The notes: generated by a model from the letters alone, not told the origin. A stretch of 37,308 nt of DNA from CAYFXA01 sp964347135 (GCA_964347135.1 CAYFXA010000017.1:1-37308); one strand, 5' to 3'; numbered from the stretch's first letter, positions 21,911 through 30,218 are shown. Numbers and translations are program-made.

Positions 21911-23098
21911 ATGGCCCAAACACCTTTAGCGGATAGAATCCGCCCTGAAAACTTAAAAGAATTCGTTGGTCAAGAAAACTTGGTAGGGAAAAACGGCATC
22001 ATTCGTTTACTGATTGAATCCGACCAATTGCCCTCAATGATTTTTTGGGGACCTCCAGGTTCAGGGAAAACAACCTTAGCTCATGTGATTGCCAACGCCA
22101 CCAAAAGCCATTTTTCTTCCAATTCGGCGGTGACTACGACTCTGGCTGATGTCAGAAAGATAGTTAAAGAAGCCAAAGAACGACTGGGTGCCTATAATCA
22201 AAAAACGATTTTCTTTTTAGATGAAATTCATCGTTTCAATAAAGCCCAACAGGATGCTTTTTTACCCCATGTTGAAAAAGGAACGATTATCCTCATCGGC
22301 GCCACCACCGAAAACCCGAGTTTTGAAGTCATTGGACCCCTTTTATCCCGAAGTCGAGTTTTTGTTCTTAATCAACTCACGCCTGATGAATTAAAAATAA
22401 TTGTTAAAAGAGGCCTAAAAGAATTGAAAGTCAAAATTGAACCCAAGGCCCTTGAATTTGTTATCCAGGCTTCTAATGGCGATGCCAGAATTGCTTTGAA
22501 TGCGATTGAAATTGCCAGTTCACTGATTAAAACCAGGCAAAAAATTACGCTTCAATTAATTAAAGAGGTCTTTCAGAAGCAATCCTTACTTTATGACAGA
22601 ATGGGGGATGAACACTACAATACCATCAGTGCTTTTATTAAAAGCATGAGAGCAAGTGATGCTGATGCCGCTTTATATTATCTTGCCAAAATGATAGAAG
22701 TCGGCGAAGACCCTCTTTTTATTGCCAGACGAATGGTCATCTTTGCCTCTGAAGACATTGGCATGGCTCAACCAACAGCTTTGGTAGTGGCCAACGAGGT
22801 CTTCAAAGCCTGTGACACAATTGGCTATCCAGAATGTGCTCATAACTTGGCCCATGGCACGGTCTATTTAGCCAAAGCCCCCAAAGATAGAAGCACGACC
22901 ACTGGTCTAAGCAAAGCCATGAAGGATATAAAAAGGCATGGCAATCTTCCCATTCCCATGGAAATCCTTAATGCCCCAACGAAATTAATGCAAGAGTTAG
23001 GCTATGGCAAAGGCTATGAACCCTATCCTAAAAATAAATCCTTATTACCAAAAAAATTAAAAGGGAAAAAATATTATCAAAAACAGGAAAGGAGGTGA
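21911..23098 (+). CDS. rarA: Replication-associated recombination protein A (RarA/MgsA)
   Basis: 395 residues, close to the usual ~440 of this AAA+ ATPase. Walker A GPPGSGKT (47-54), Walker B FFLDEIHRF, sensor 1 GATTENPSF, and the family's C-terminal region with AxMIEVGEDPLFIARRMVIFASEDIG and YGKGYEPYP. RarA acts at stalled replication forks and is related to clamp-loader subunits and RuvB; in many genomes it is single copy, as here. The stop overlaps a perfect Shine-Dalgarno for the next gene, coupling the two. Confidence 0.95.
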   Translation: MAQTPLADRIRPENLKEFVGQENLVGKNGIIRLLIESDQLPSMIFWGPPGSGKTTLAHVIANATKSHFSSNSAVTTTLADVRKIVKEAKERLGAYNQKTIFFLDEIHRFNKAQQDAFLPHVEKGTIILIGATTENPSFEVIGPLLSRSRVFVLNQLTPDELKIIVKRGLKELKVKIEPKALEFVIQASNGDARIALNAIEIASSLIKTRQKITLQLIKEVFQKQSLLYDRMGDEHYNTISAFIKSMRASDADAALYYLAKMIEVGEDPLFIARRMVIFASEDIGMAQPTALVVANEVFKACDTIGYPECAHNLAHGTVYLAKAPKDRSTTTGLSKAMKDIKRHGNLPIPMEILNAPTKLMQELGYGKGYEPYPKNKSLLPKKLKGKKYYQKQERR

Positions 23099-23104
23099 AA
23101 AATA

Positions 23105-23491
23105 ATGCTCAAAAAAATCATGGCTGTTTGGTTAGCTGTTACTGATTTAGAAAAATCAATTGCTTTTTACCGTGACACATTGGGATTACCATTGAAGTCT
23201 ACGGAGGAAGGTTTTGCTGACTTTAAAATTAAAGGGACTGAAGTAGCTTTGGGAACAAAAGAGATGATAGAAAAAACCACGGGGCAAAAAATTACCATTG
23301 GTGGTGCTCGACACCTTATTCTTGGCTGGGACGCGGTTGAAGATGTTGATAAGGTTTATAAAGAATTAAAGGCTAAGGGTGTACGATTTTTAACTAAGCC
23401 AAAAACTCAACCCTGGGGTCAGCGTGTTACTTATTTTACTGACCCTGATGGACATATTTGGGAAATCTCTAGCTGGGTAAAGAAAGAATGA
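23105..23491 (+). CDS. VOC (glyoxalase/bleomycin-resistance) family protein
   Basis: 128 residues with two beta-alpha-beta-beta-beta repeats: AVTDLEKSIAFYRDTLGLPL at the start of unit 1 and a second unit ending in PWGQRVTYFTDPDGHIWEISSW, where the Glu before SSW is the usual metal ligand. These dioxygenase/isomerase-fold proteins bind small metabolites; the specific reaction cannot be told. The ATG follows AAAGGAGGTGA, the strongest Shine-Dalgarno in this part of the window, embedded in the rarA stop. The stop overlaps the next start (ATGA). Confidence 0.88.
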   Translation: MLKKIMAVWLAVTDLEKSIAFYRDTLGLPLKSTEEGFADFKIKGTEVALGTKEMIEKTTGQKITIGGARHLILGWDAVEDVDKVYKELKAKGVRFLTKPKTQPWGQRVTYFTDPDGHIWEISSWVKKE

Positions 23492-24462
23492 AAAAAGCAA
23501 AACCTCTTTCTAAAAAATGGGAAACCGAGCTCTTTCCTAAGCCTCCTTTTAATTTTGATGGCTCTTTTTATCATCCCGCTCACTTTCCCACCCCAACAGA
23601 AGAATATCGGTCTGGAAAATGGTGGCAAACAATGAGATTTGAAAAAGTCCCATTAGGTCTTAAATTTGAAAATAAAGGGACTGTTAAAAAACCAAAAATT
23701 CAATTAACCATTTTTTCAAAATCTTCACTTAAAAAAGAATTTACTGGCCACCTGATAAAAGAAATTAAATATCGCTTTGAACTTGATTTAGACCTGACTG
23801 AATTTAACCGGAAATTTAAAGACGATAAAGTTTTAAACCCTGTAATTAAGCGTTTGTTTGGTATGAGAAGTAAGTGTGGTTACAACCTTTATGAATCTTT
23901 AATGATTTACATTGTTCTTCAAAATGCTACTGTGCGACGAACGATCCAAATGATGAACATTCTTTTAGAAAAATATGGAGAAAAAGTAAAATTTGACGGA
24001 AAAGAACTTTATGTATTTTGGGAGCCTAAAACCCTTAACAAAGCAAGTGAAGAGGAGTTAAGAGCTTTAAAAGTTGGTTATCGGGCCAAATTTTTTAAAC
24101 GAATTTCAGAAGATTTTGTTAAAGGAAAATTTAGGGAAGAAGAAATGAGAAAACTTTCTAACGAAGAACTCAAAGAAAAATTAATTCAACTTTATGGTAT
24201 TGGACCAGCTTCTTTGGATTATCTTCTTTTTGAAGTTTTTCATCGACATGATGCTTTTGATACATTACCTCCTTGGGAACAAAAAATCTATTCCCGCCTT
24301 TTATACAGTAAATCCCTGGTTTCCAAAGAGAAAATATTAAAAGATATCACCAAACGCTGGGGAAAATGGAAAAAACTTGCGGCTCATTATGTTTGGACTG
24401 ATCTTTTTTGGCAACACAAACAAAAACCAATTGATTGGCTAGCAAAAGAAATAAGGATTTGA
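23488..24462 (+). CDS. HhH-GPD family DNA glycosylase-like protein
   Basis: 324 residues. The N-terminal half looks like the AlkA/OGG1 N-domain (KEIKYRFELDLDLTEF); the C-terminal half has the MRSKCGYNLYESLMIYIVLQNATV helix region, repeated helices and the hairpin LYGIGPASLDYLLFEVFHRHDAF. The family removes alkylated or oxidised bases. In OGG1 and AlkA a catalytic Asp follows the hairpin by about 15-20 residues (PVD or PDD); here the aligned segment reads FDTLPPWEQK, so the Asp appears shifted or lost. Activity is therefore uncertain. Translationally coupled to the VOC gene. Confidence 0.75.
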   Translation: MKKAKPLSKKWETELFPKPPFNFDGSFYHPAHFPTPTEEYRSGKWWQTMRFEKVPLGLKFENKGTVKKPKIQLTIFSKSSLKKEFTGHLIKEIKYRFELDLDLTEFNRKFKDDKVLNPVIKRLFGMRSKCGYNLYESLMIYIVLQNATVRRTIQMMNILLEKYGEKVKFDGKELYVFWEPKTLNKASEEELRALKVGYRAKFFKRISEDFVKGKFREEEMRKLSNEELKEKLIQLYGIGPASLDYLLFEVFHRHDAFDTLPPWEQKIYSRLLYSKSLVSKEKILKDITKRWGKWKKLAAHYVWTDLFWQHKQKPIDWLAKEIRI

Positions 24463-24468
24463 AAAATA

Positions 24469-24477
24469 TGCTATGAT
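24469..24477 (+). promoter_or_regulatory. Extended -10 (TGCTATGAT)
   Basis: Ends 6 bases before ATG 24484; no Shine-Dalgarno and no clear -35. Leaderless type. Confidence 0.5.
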
Positions 24478-24483
24478 TAAACC

Positions 24484-24714
24484 ATGGAGCAATTATTAAA
24501 CAACCAACCTCTTCTTTTATTAATTGTTGCCTGGTCAATGTTTTGGAAGGGCTGGGCATTATGGAGGGCAGCCAGAAATGACCAAAAGTATTGGTTTATC
24601 GCCATCCTCCTGATCAATACTCTTGGAATCTTGGAAATAATTTACCTCTATTGGTTCGCTAAAAGGAAGAGGCTCTGGGATAAAATAAAAGAAATCTTTC
24701 CTTGGACAAGATAA
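24484..24714 (+). CDS. DUF5652-like small membrane protein
   Basis: 76 residues with two helices (about 9-27 and 36-57). The sequence KGWALWRAARNDQKYWFIAILLINTLGILEIIYLYW strongly recalls the DUF5652 family of small CPR membrane proteins, in which the Asn-Thr-Leu-Gly and Trp-Lys-Gly positions are conserved; this is from memory and not checked. Function unknown. The 3' end overlaps the deacetylase start by 13 bases. Confidence 0.8.
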   Translation: MEQLLNNQPLLLLIVAWSMFWKGWALWRAARNDQKYWFIAILLINTLGILEIIYLYWFAKRKRLWDKIKEIFPWTR

Positions 24715-25601
24715 AGGTCGTTTTCCACGAAAAATATCTAAATTACAATTTCGGTCCAGGACATCCTTTCTGGGCTGGGCGGGTTATTCCTTTTTTAGAG
24801 AAATTAAAGAAATATAAAATTCCTCATGAGATTTTGGTGCCGAAAAAGGCAACTGATGAAGATATTCTCCTGGTTCACAGTAAAGACTATCTTCAAAGAG
24901 TCAAAAGACTGGCTCAAGAAGAGGGGGCCTTGTCAATTGACACGCCGGTTAATCCAGACATTCTTGAAGCTTCCTATTATTCGGTTGGCGGTTCAATTCT
25001 TGCTCTTAAACACGCTTTAAAGGGAGAGAGAGTAATGAATCCTTTAGGTGGGTTGCACCATGCGGGAATTTCTGATTCCTCTGGTTTTTGTGTTTTTAAT
25101 GATCACGCAATTGCTATTAGAAAACTCCAAAAAGAAAAAAAGATTAAAAAAGCAATGATTTATGATATTGATGTTCATGCTGGCCAAGGAACAATGGAAA
25201 TCTTTTATCATGACCCCAAGGTTTTTGCTATTTCCCTTCACCAAGACCCAATGACCCTTTACCCGGGTACGGGGTTTGCTTCTCAAAAAGGCGAAGGGGC
25301 AGGGGAGGGCTATACTTTAAACGTGCCATTGTCACCTGGAACCGATGAAAAAGAATACCTTGAGGCTTTGGATTCGGTTTTACCTTTGGCAAAAAAATTC
25401 CGTCATGACGTTGCCGTTTTGGTTTTAGGGGTAGACACCTTTGAAGAAGACCCTTTAGCTAGTATCAAACTCAAAGAAGAAACTTATCAAAAAATTGGTC
25501 AAAGATTTAAAAAATTTGCTAAACTGGCAATAATGTGCGCCGGGGGTTATTCCAAAAAAACCCCTGATTTATGGCTTAGTTTCTTAAAAGGCTTTCTGTG
25601 A
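24702..25601 (+). CDS. HDAC/AcuC-like deacetylase family protein
   Basis: 299 residues. The class II HDAC/acetylpolyamine-amidohydrolase pattern is complete: paired histidines GGLHH (His119, His120), zinc ligands Asp157 and His159 in IYDIDVHAGQG, the third ligand Asp245 in LGVDTFEEDPL, and the catalytic Tyr283 in GGYS. It removes acetyl or related acyl groups from lysine side chains or small amides. The start is a TTG at 24702 within the previous gene; no better start exists before the conserved VVFHEKYLNYNFGPGHP. The stop overlaps the yjbQ GTG start (GTGA). Confidence 0.9.
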   Translation: MDKIKVVFHEKYLNYNFGPGHPFWAGRVIPFLEKLKKYKIPHEILVPKKATDEDILLVHSKDYLQRVKRLAQEEGALSIDTPVNPDILEASYYSVGGSILALKHALKGERVMNPLGGLHHAGISDSSGFCVFNDHAIAIRKLQKEKKIKKAMIYDIDVHAGQGTMEIFYHDPKVFAISLHQDPMTLYPGTGFASQKGEGAGEGYTLNVPLSPGTDEKEYLEALDSVLPLAKKFRHDVAVLVLGVDTFEEDPLASIKLKEETYQKIGQRFKKFAKLAIMCAGGYSKKTPDLWLSFLKGFL

Positions 25602-25996
25602 AAAAAGAAATTTCTGTTTCCACTCAAAATCGCTATCAACTAATTGATATTACTGATGAAGTTGAGAAAGAAGTTGCCAAGAGTAAAATAAAGGCTGGTC
25701 TTTGCTTAGTTTTCGTTGCCCATTCCACCGCCGCTATTATTCTCACTGAAAACGAGTCCGGTCTGAAAAATGATTGGTTAAAATTTTTGAAAAAAGAGGT
25801 TAAGGGAATGACTTTTGAACACGACCGGATTGACGATAATGCTGATTCTCATCTTTTAAGTGGTCTTTTGGGGCAGGGGAAGGTCTTGCCAATTGAAAAT
25901 AACAGAATTGTTCGAGGAACTTGGCAGCAGATTTTTCTAGTAGAACTTGATGGTCCAAGAACAAGAAGAATAACAATAAATATAATCAAAGAATAA
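25598..25996 (+). CDS. yjbQ: YjbQ family protein (UPF0047)
   Basis: 132 residues, standard length. Family motifs are FVAHSTAAIILTENESGL, HDRIDDNADSHLLSGLLG and GTWQQIFLVELDGPRTRR; the conserved His and Glu residues form a metal-type site. YjbQ proteins show weak thiamine-phosphate synthase activity in E. coli, but their main role is unsettled. A GTG start overlaps the deacetylase stop and the stop overlaps the nitroreductase start (TAATG), so three genes form a tight coupled unit. Confidence 0.92.
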   Translation: MKKEISVSTQNRYQLIDITDEVEKEVAKSKIKAGLCLVFVAHSTAAIILTENESGLKNDWLKFLKKEVKGMTFEHDRIDDNADSHLLSGLLGQGKVLPIENNRIVRGTWQQIFLVELDGPRTRRITINIIKE

Positions 25997-26514
25997 TGGA
26001 ACTATTCGAAGCCATTAAAAAGCGCCGGTCAATCAGAAAATTTGACTCCACCAGGGAAGTCACTGATAAACAAATAGAAAAACTTCTTGAAGCGGCTCGT
26101 TGGGCACCCTCAGCCGGCAATCTTCAAAGTTGGTTTTTTGTTGTTATCAAAGACCAAAAAACAAAGGAACAGATAGTGAAAGCGGCTAGAGGTCAAGACT
26201 TTATTGCTCAGGCCTCAATAGTAATCATTTCCTGCGTTGACCTTAAAAGAATTTCTTCTCGTTATGGCAATCGTGGTGAAACCCTCTATGCTATCCAAGA
26301 CACCTCCATTGCCACCCAAAATATTTGGTTAACAGCAACAGAAATGGGACTAGGAGCAGTTTGGATAGGCGCTTTTGATGAAAAAGAGGTCTCCCAAATT
26401 CTAAATCTACCCTCTCATTTGCGCCCTGTTGCCCTTATGCCCATTGGTTATCCCGCCGAATCACCATCACCGCCACCAAGGCGTTCAATCAAAGAAATCT
26501 CAAGAAAAATCTAG
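25996..26514 (+). CDS. Nitroreductase family protein (FMN)
   Basis: 172 residues, typical of short nitroreductases. The FMN-phosphate motif RRSIRKFD (10-17) and the APSAGNLQSWFFVVI segment are clear, followed by QDTSIATQNIWLTATEMGLGAVWIGAF and the terminal GYPAE with a Pro-rich RRS tail. It reduces nitro, quinone or similar acceptors with NAD(P)H; the substrate is unknown. Its last 26 bases overlap the 3' end of the opposite-strand radical SAM gene. Confidence 0.92.
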   Translation: MELFEAIKKRRSIRKFDSTREVTDKQIEKLLEAARWAPSAGNLQSWFFVVIKDQKTKEQIVKAARGQDFIAQASIVIISCVDLKRISSRYGNRGETLYAIQDTSIATQNIWLTATEMGLGAVWIGAFDEKEVSQILNLPSHLRPVALMPIGYPAESPSPPPRRSIKEISRKI

Positions 26515-27418
26515 CTTCTTTTTTGTCAAACCGATGCAAACCTTGTTTCTTTGCTATTTTAATTGCTTTTTCAAATTCTTCAGGTAGAATCCTCCGATTA
26601 ATTTCAGGATATTGATTGGCTTTGTTTGTTGGATGATATTGGTCCATGATGTTGATATAAGTATCTTTTGACAATGAGGCTAAAAATTTCATTATCTTTT
26701 TCGTCCCAGCCAAATCCCCAGGCAAAACCAAGTGACGAATCAAAAGCCCTTTTTGAGCAATGCCATTTTTATCAATCACCAAATCACCAACTTGGCGATG
26801 CATTTCTTTAACTGCTTTTTTATTTATTCTCCAATAATTATCAACCAAAGAATATTTTTTACCAATCTTTGAATCCGAATATTTCATGTCAGGCATGTAA
26901 ATATCAACAATCCCATCAAGAAGTTTCAAGGTCTTGGTTTTATCATAACCACCAGTGTTGTAAACCAAAGGCAATTTCAAACCCTTGTCCACGGCAATAA
27001 CCAAAGCCTTTAAAATCTGGGGCACCCAAATAGTAGGGGAAACAAAGTTAATGTTATGGCAACCCTGTCTTTGGAGGGAAAGCATCATTTGGGCCAAATT
27101 CTTAATCTCTACCTCTTTACCCTGTCTCAGTTGACTGATCTCAAAGTTCTGACAGTAAACACAGGCTAAATTGCACGAAGAAAAGAAAATTGTTCCCGAT
27201 CCACCAGTTCCCACCAAAAGTGCTTCCTCACCAAAATGAGCATGGGCAGAACTAACTTTTGGTTTAACTCCCATCCTACAAAAGCCAGTCTTTTCATTAT
27301 CTTGCCTATTAACCCCACACCTTCTAGGACAAACCCGACAAGGATTAAGTAATTTCCAAGCCTTTTTAACTCGTTTTTCTAATTCTTTTTTAGAAAGTTC
27401 AAGATAACTGGGTTTCAT
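26489..27418 (-). CDS. Radical SAM protein, PflX-like (COG1313 type)
   Basis: 309 residues from ATG 27418; an upstream in-frame start would add a hydrophobic 26 residues that cover the divergent promoter. The radical SAM cluster motif CNLACVYC (Cys82, 86, 89) is preceded by a second Cys set, CRVCPRRC...CRMG (27-48), and by GSGTIFFSS, a combination typical of PflX-like proteins. They resemble pyruvate-formate-lyase activases, but their target is unknown and no formate lyase gene is in view. Start region: AAGGA lies about 12 bases before the ATG and a TATAAT further up. Confidence 0.88.
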   Translation of the reverse strand: MKPSYLELSKKELEKRVKKAWKLLNPCRVCPRRCGVNRQDNEKTGFCRMGVKPKVSSAHAHFGEEALLVGTGGSGTIFFSSCNLACVYCQNFEISQLRQGKEVEIKNLAQMMLSLQRQGCHNINFVSPTIWVPQILKALVIAVDKGLKLPLVYNTGGYDKTKTLKLLDGIVDIYMPDMKYSDSKIGKKYSLVDNYWRINKKAVKEMHRQVGDLVIDKNGIAQKGLLIRHLVLPGDLAGTKKIMKFLASLSKDTYINIMDQYHPTNKANQYPEINRRILPEEFEKAIKIAKKQGLHRFDKKEARFFLRFL

Positions 27419-27419
27419 C

Positions 27420-27448
27420 TTGACAGTCCTTATTAACCCTATTATACT
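27420..27448 (+). promoter_or_regulatory. Consensus promoter, divergent arrangement
   Basis: TTGACA (27420-27425), 17-base spacer, TATACT (27443-27448). The - strand gene has its own TATAAT at 27446-27441, so the two -10 boxes overlap by four bases and cannot be occupied together. Confidence 0.75.
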
Positions 27449-27476
27449 AAAAATCGTCCCGAATAAAACCCAAACC

Positions 27477-28553
27477 ATGAAAACAGGTACTGCCAAACTT
27501 CCTCTTCACTATGGCTCTGCTCCCCGTTGGCTTTTTGAACAAATGACCAAATTATCCCGGGAAATCTCTTTAGTTCTTATTAACGAATACGGAACAGGGG
27601 AATATTTAAAAAGATTGGCTGACTCCAATTGGTTTCAGGCTTTTGGCTGTGTTTTGGGCTTTGACTGGCACTCTTCAGGTTTGACCACCACCACTTGTGG
27701 GGCTCTTAAAGAAGGTTTAAAGCCTTTTCAAAAGGACCTTGGTCTCTTTATTTGCGGAGGTAAAGGCAAAACCTCTCGAAAAACACCTAAAGAAATAGAA
27801 ACCTTTGGGCAGCAGCACTCACTTAATAGTCAACCTTTGATTTATGCCTCTAAAATCTCGGCTAAGGTAGATAATAATGCTCTCCAGGATGGTTATCAAC
27901 TCTATCATCATTCTTTTTTCTTTAATAAAAAAGGCAAGTGGGCGGTTGTTCAACAGGGAATGAAGCCTGACTCCCATTGGGCCAGACGCTACCATTGGCT
28001 CTCTGATGAAGTAGCGGATTTTGTTAACGAACCCCATTCAGGTATCACCAGTGATCAAAAAAGCAAGGTCTTAAACTTAGTTGATGAAAAAAGTAAAGAA
28101 AATCGAAAAACTACCACCAAACTCTCCCAGCAGAAACCAGAAAAAACCACCCAAACCATTAAAAAACTCCAGTCAACCAAATTACCAGATAGGCATGAAA
28201 TTCTAATTTCTGATATTAATCCAAACAATCTGAAAAAAATCTTTCTTAGTACCTATGAACAACAACCAAATAATTTTGAAAAGCTTCTGGGAATGAAGGG
28301 AGTTGGTCCAAAAACAATCAGAGCCTTGTCTTTAATTTCCGAACTAGTTTATGGTGCCCCTATCTCAATCAAAGACCCGGCTCGTTATTCCTTTGCCCAT
28401 GGCGGCAAAGACGGTATCCCTTATCCCGTTGACCGCAAAACCTATCGTCAATCAATCAATTATCTTCAAGAGGCAACTAACAAGGCTAAATTGGGCCGTT
28501 ATGAAAAAATCCACGCTTTACGCAGGCTTCAAACAATGGTAAAATTACCTTGA
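27477..28553 (+). CDS. DUF763 domain protein
   Basis: 358 residues from ATG 27477. The N-terminal ~210 residues match DUF763: GTAKLPLHYGSAPRWLFEQM, GFDWHSSGLTTT, and VQQGMKPDSHWARRYHWLS in the order expected. The family is known mainly from archaea and thermophiles and has no established function. A Ser/Lys/Thr-rich linker (about 215-245) leads to a helix-hairpin-helix, LLGMKGVGPKTIRALSLIS, hinting at DNA or nucleotide contact. The leader is ~22 bases with no Shine-Dalgarno. The stop overlaps the start of the small basic gene (TGATG). Confidence 0.85.
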   Translation: MKTGTAKLPLHYGSAPRWLFEQMTKLSREISLVLINEYGTGEYLKRLADSNWFQAFGCVLGFDWHSSGLTTTTCGALKEGLKPFQKDLGLFICGGKGKTSRKTPKEIETFGQQHSLNSQPLIYASKISAKVDNNALQDGYQLYHHSFFFNKKGKWAVVQQGMKPDSHWARRYHWLSDEVADFVNEPHSGITSDQKSKVLNLVDEKSKENRKTTTKLSQQKPEKTTQTIKKLQSTKLPDRHEILISDINPNNLKKIFLSTYEQQPNNFEKLLGMKGVGPKTIRALSLISELVYGAPISIKDPARYSFAHGGKDGIPYPVDRKTYRQSINYLQEATNKAKLGRYEKIHALRRLQTMVKLP

Positions 28554-28723
28554 TGGCCAAAAAACCTTCAGCAAAAAAGAAGAAAAAGCCCGCTAAAAAG
28601 GGGTTTGACTTTGGTCGGAAAAAAGTTGGCTACCGCACCTCCAAGCGTTTTAGAAGACAGGTTTTTCGCCGCAATCCAGCCTTAACCACCCAAAGACCCC
28701 GCAGTTTAGGAGGCCATCAATGA
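28553..28723 (+). CDS. 56-residue basic protein
   Basis: A short frame of 57 codons fits exactly between two genes: its ATG overlaps the DUF763 stop and its TGA overlaps the trigger factor ATG (28720). The product starts MAKKPSAKKKKKPAKKG, followed by FDFGRKKVGYRTSKRFRRQV and FRRNPALTTQRPRSLGGHQ. About half of all residues are Lys or Arg. Its histone-tail-like start and Arg-rich end suggest nucleic-acid or ribosome binding, fitting its place before trigger factor. I do not recognise it as a known ribosomal protein. Its last codons supply the Shine-Dalgarno (AGGAGG) for tig. Confidence 0.7.
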   Translation: MAKKPSAKKKKKPAKKGFDFGRKKVGYRTSKRFRRQVFRRNPALTTQRPRSLGGHQ

Positions 28724-29574
28724 TTTCTGCTTTAAATAAACAAACTGACGGTACTTTAGAGTTAACCATCACCGTTCCTAAAAAAAGAGTGACTACTGCC
28801 TATAAAAAAACTCTTAGTCAGTTAGCTAAGGAAGCCGAAATAAAAGGCTTTCGCAAAGGCAAAGCACCTCTTAAAAAAGTTGAGGAACAGATTGGTAAAA
28901 CAAAAATCTACGAAGAAGTATTAAAAACTCTAATCCCTGAGGTTTATGTTGAAGCAATCAAAGAGCAAAAAGTCAAGCCCATTATCAACCCCCAGATAAG
29001 CGTTGTTTCATTAGAAGAAAATAAAGATTGGCAAATCAAAGCTATCACCTGTGAATTACCTGAAGTGAAACTAGGAAACTACAAAGCCACCATAAGAAAG
29101 GAGCTTGCTTCTGAAAAAATTTGGGTTCCGGGTAAAGACAAAGAAGAAAAAACAACCGAACAAGAATCAGAAAGGCTAAACAAAATCTTCCAAGTTCTAA
29201 CTAGAACAACTAAAATTCAAATCCCAGAATTACTCATTCAGGAAGAAATCAACCGGATGCTCTCCCGTTTAATTGATCAAACCGGTCGTTTGGGCTTAAC
29301 CGTTGAACAATACCTTGCTTCAATTGGTAAAACCAGTGACCAAATAAGACAAGAATATCATCAACAAGCTGAAGAATCATTAAAACTGGAGTTAATTCTT
29401 TCTGCCGTTGCTGATAAAGAAAAAGTCCAAATCAGTGATAGCGAAGTACAGGAAATGATTGATGCCGCTCCTGATGAAAAAGCAAAAAAAGCAATGGAAA
29501 CTCCAGCTCAGCGTGCCTATATTCACCAATTGCTTCGTAAACGCAAAGCAATTGACAAGCTAACTAAGTTATAG
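28720..29574 (+). CDS. tig: Trigger factor, short form without PPIase domain
   Basis: 284 residues against ~430 in most bacteria. The ribosome-docking N-domain is complete with the signature GFRKGKAP (43-50). After about residue 125 the sequence goes straight into the C-terminal substrate-binding arms (ERLNKIFQVLTRTTKIQIPELLIQEEINRML), so the FKBP-type prolyl isomerase domain is absent. It should still bind ribosomal protein L23 and hold nascent chains. AGGAGG precedes the ATG by 5 bases. Confidence 0.92.
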   Translation: MISALNKQTDGTLELTITVPKKRVTTAYKKTLSQLAKEAEIKGFRKGKAPLKKVEEQIGKTKIYEEVLKTLIPEVYVEAIKEQKVKPIINPQISVVSLEENKDWQIKAITCELPEVKLGNYKATIRKELASEKIWVPGKDKEEKTTEQESERLNKIFQVLTRTTKIQIPELLIQEEINRMLSRLIDQTGRLGLTVEQYLASIGKTSDQIRQEYHQQAEESLKLELILSAVADKEKVQISDSEVQEMIDAAPDEKAKKAMETPAQRAYIHQLLRKRKAIDKLTKL

Positions 29575-29607
29575 TAAGATTATCTCGGTCCTGCTCCCAA
29601 ATAACAA

Positions 29608-30216
29608 ATGGACAAAGGGCAGTCAAAAAAGAAAAAACCAGTTCTCACTGATAACTTCATAGAAAAGCTCCGTGAGCTTGGTAGTGATGTGGGCGGTTCT
29701 GTTGCCCAAGATGTAATCGAAGGAATCCCTTCGACCGCAGTGGACCAAATCACGGACAGAAAAAAAAGCGGCACCCTTAAACCAAACGAAACCATTAACT
29801 TTGAAGAAAATCAAAAAAAAGAGCAACTTCGTCAGCAACTTAATCGGGAATTTTTTAGGATTCGCCAGGAAGAAAGATTAGTTTTTAAACAAGAGGAACA
29901 AAAAACCAGACTTCAAATCAAAGCCATTCAAGAGGAGTTGAAAAAACTAGCAGAAACAACCAAAGACTTGGTGAAAGAAGTTGAAGTCGCCGCCAAACTA
30001 GAACCAGTGGAACCCGGAGTTTATCACCTAAATTTCTTTGAAAAATTAAAACAAATAATTATCACTCTTAGGAAAAAGATTGAAGATTCGGCTAGTTGGT
30101 TATCTTTGTTCAACCAGCGAGCAAAAAAGAGAAGTTATTACTGGACCCAAGTCAGGAAATCAGGCACGAAATTCATGCTCTCCCAAGAGCGCTATATGGC
30201 TACTCAAGCAGGCTAA
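29608..30216 (+). CDS. Coiled-coil protein (possibly DUF5660-like)
   Basis: 202 residues, no signal peptide. A basic start, a Gly-rich segment (LGSDVGGSVAQDVIEGIP), a long charged helix (about 68-130), and a conserved-looking C-terminus, KKRSYYWTQVRKSGTKFMLSQERYMATQAG. The overall shape recalls DUF5660 proteins of Microgenomates, but I cannot confirm that. Function unknown. It follows tig by 33 bases and has no Shine-Dalgarno; a tRNA gene with its own promoter comes next. Confidence 0.7.
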   Translation: MDKGQSKKKKPVLTDNFIEKLRELGSDVGGSVAQDVIEGIPSTAVDQITDRKKSGTLKPNETINFEENQKKEQLRQQLNREFFRIRQEERLVFKQEEQKTRLQIKAIQEELKKLAETTKDLVKEVEVAAKLEPVEPGVYHLNFFEKLKQIIITLRKKIEDSASWLSLFNQRAKKRSYYWTQVRKSGTKFMLSQERYMATQAG

Positions 30217-30218
30217 GC

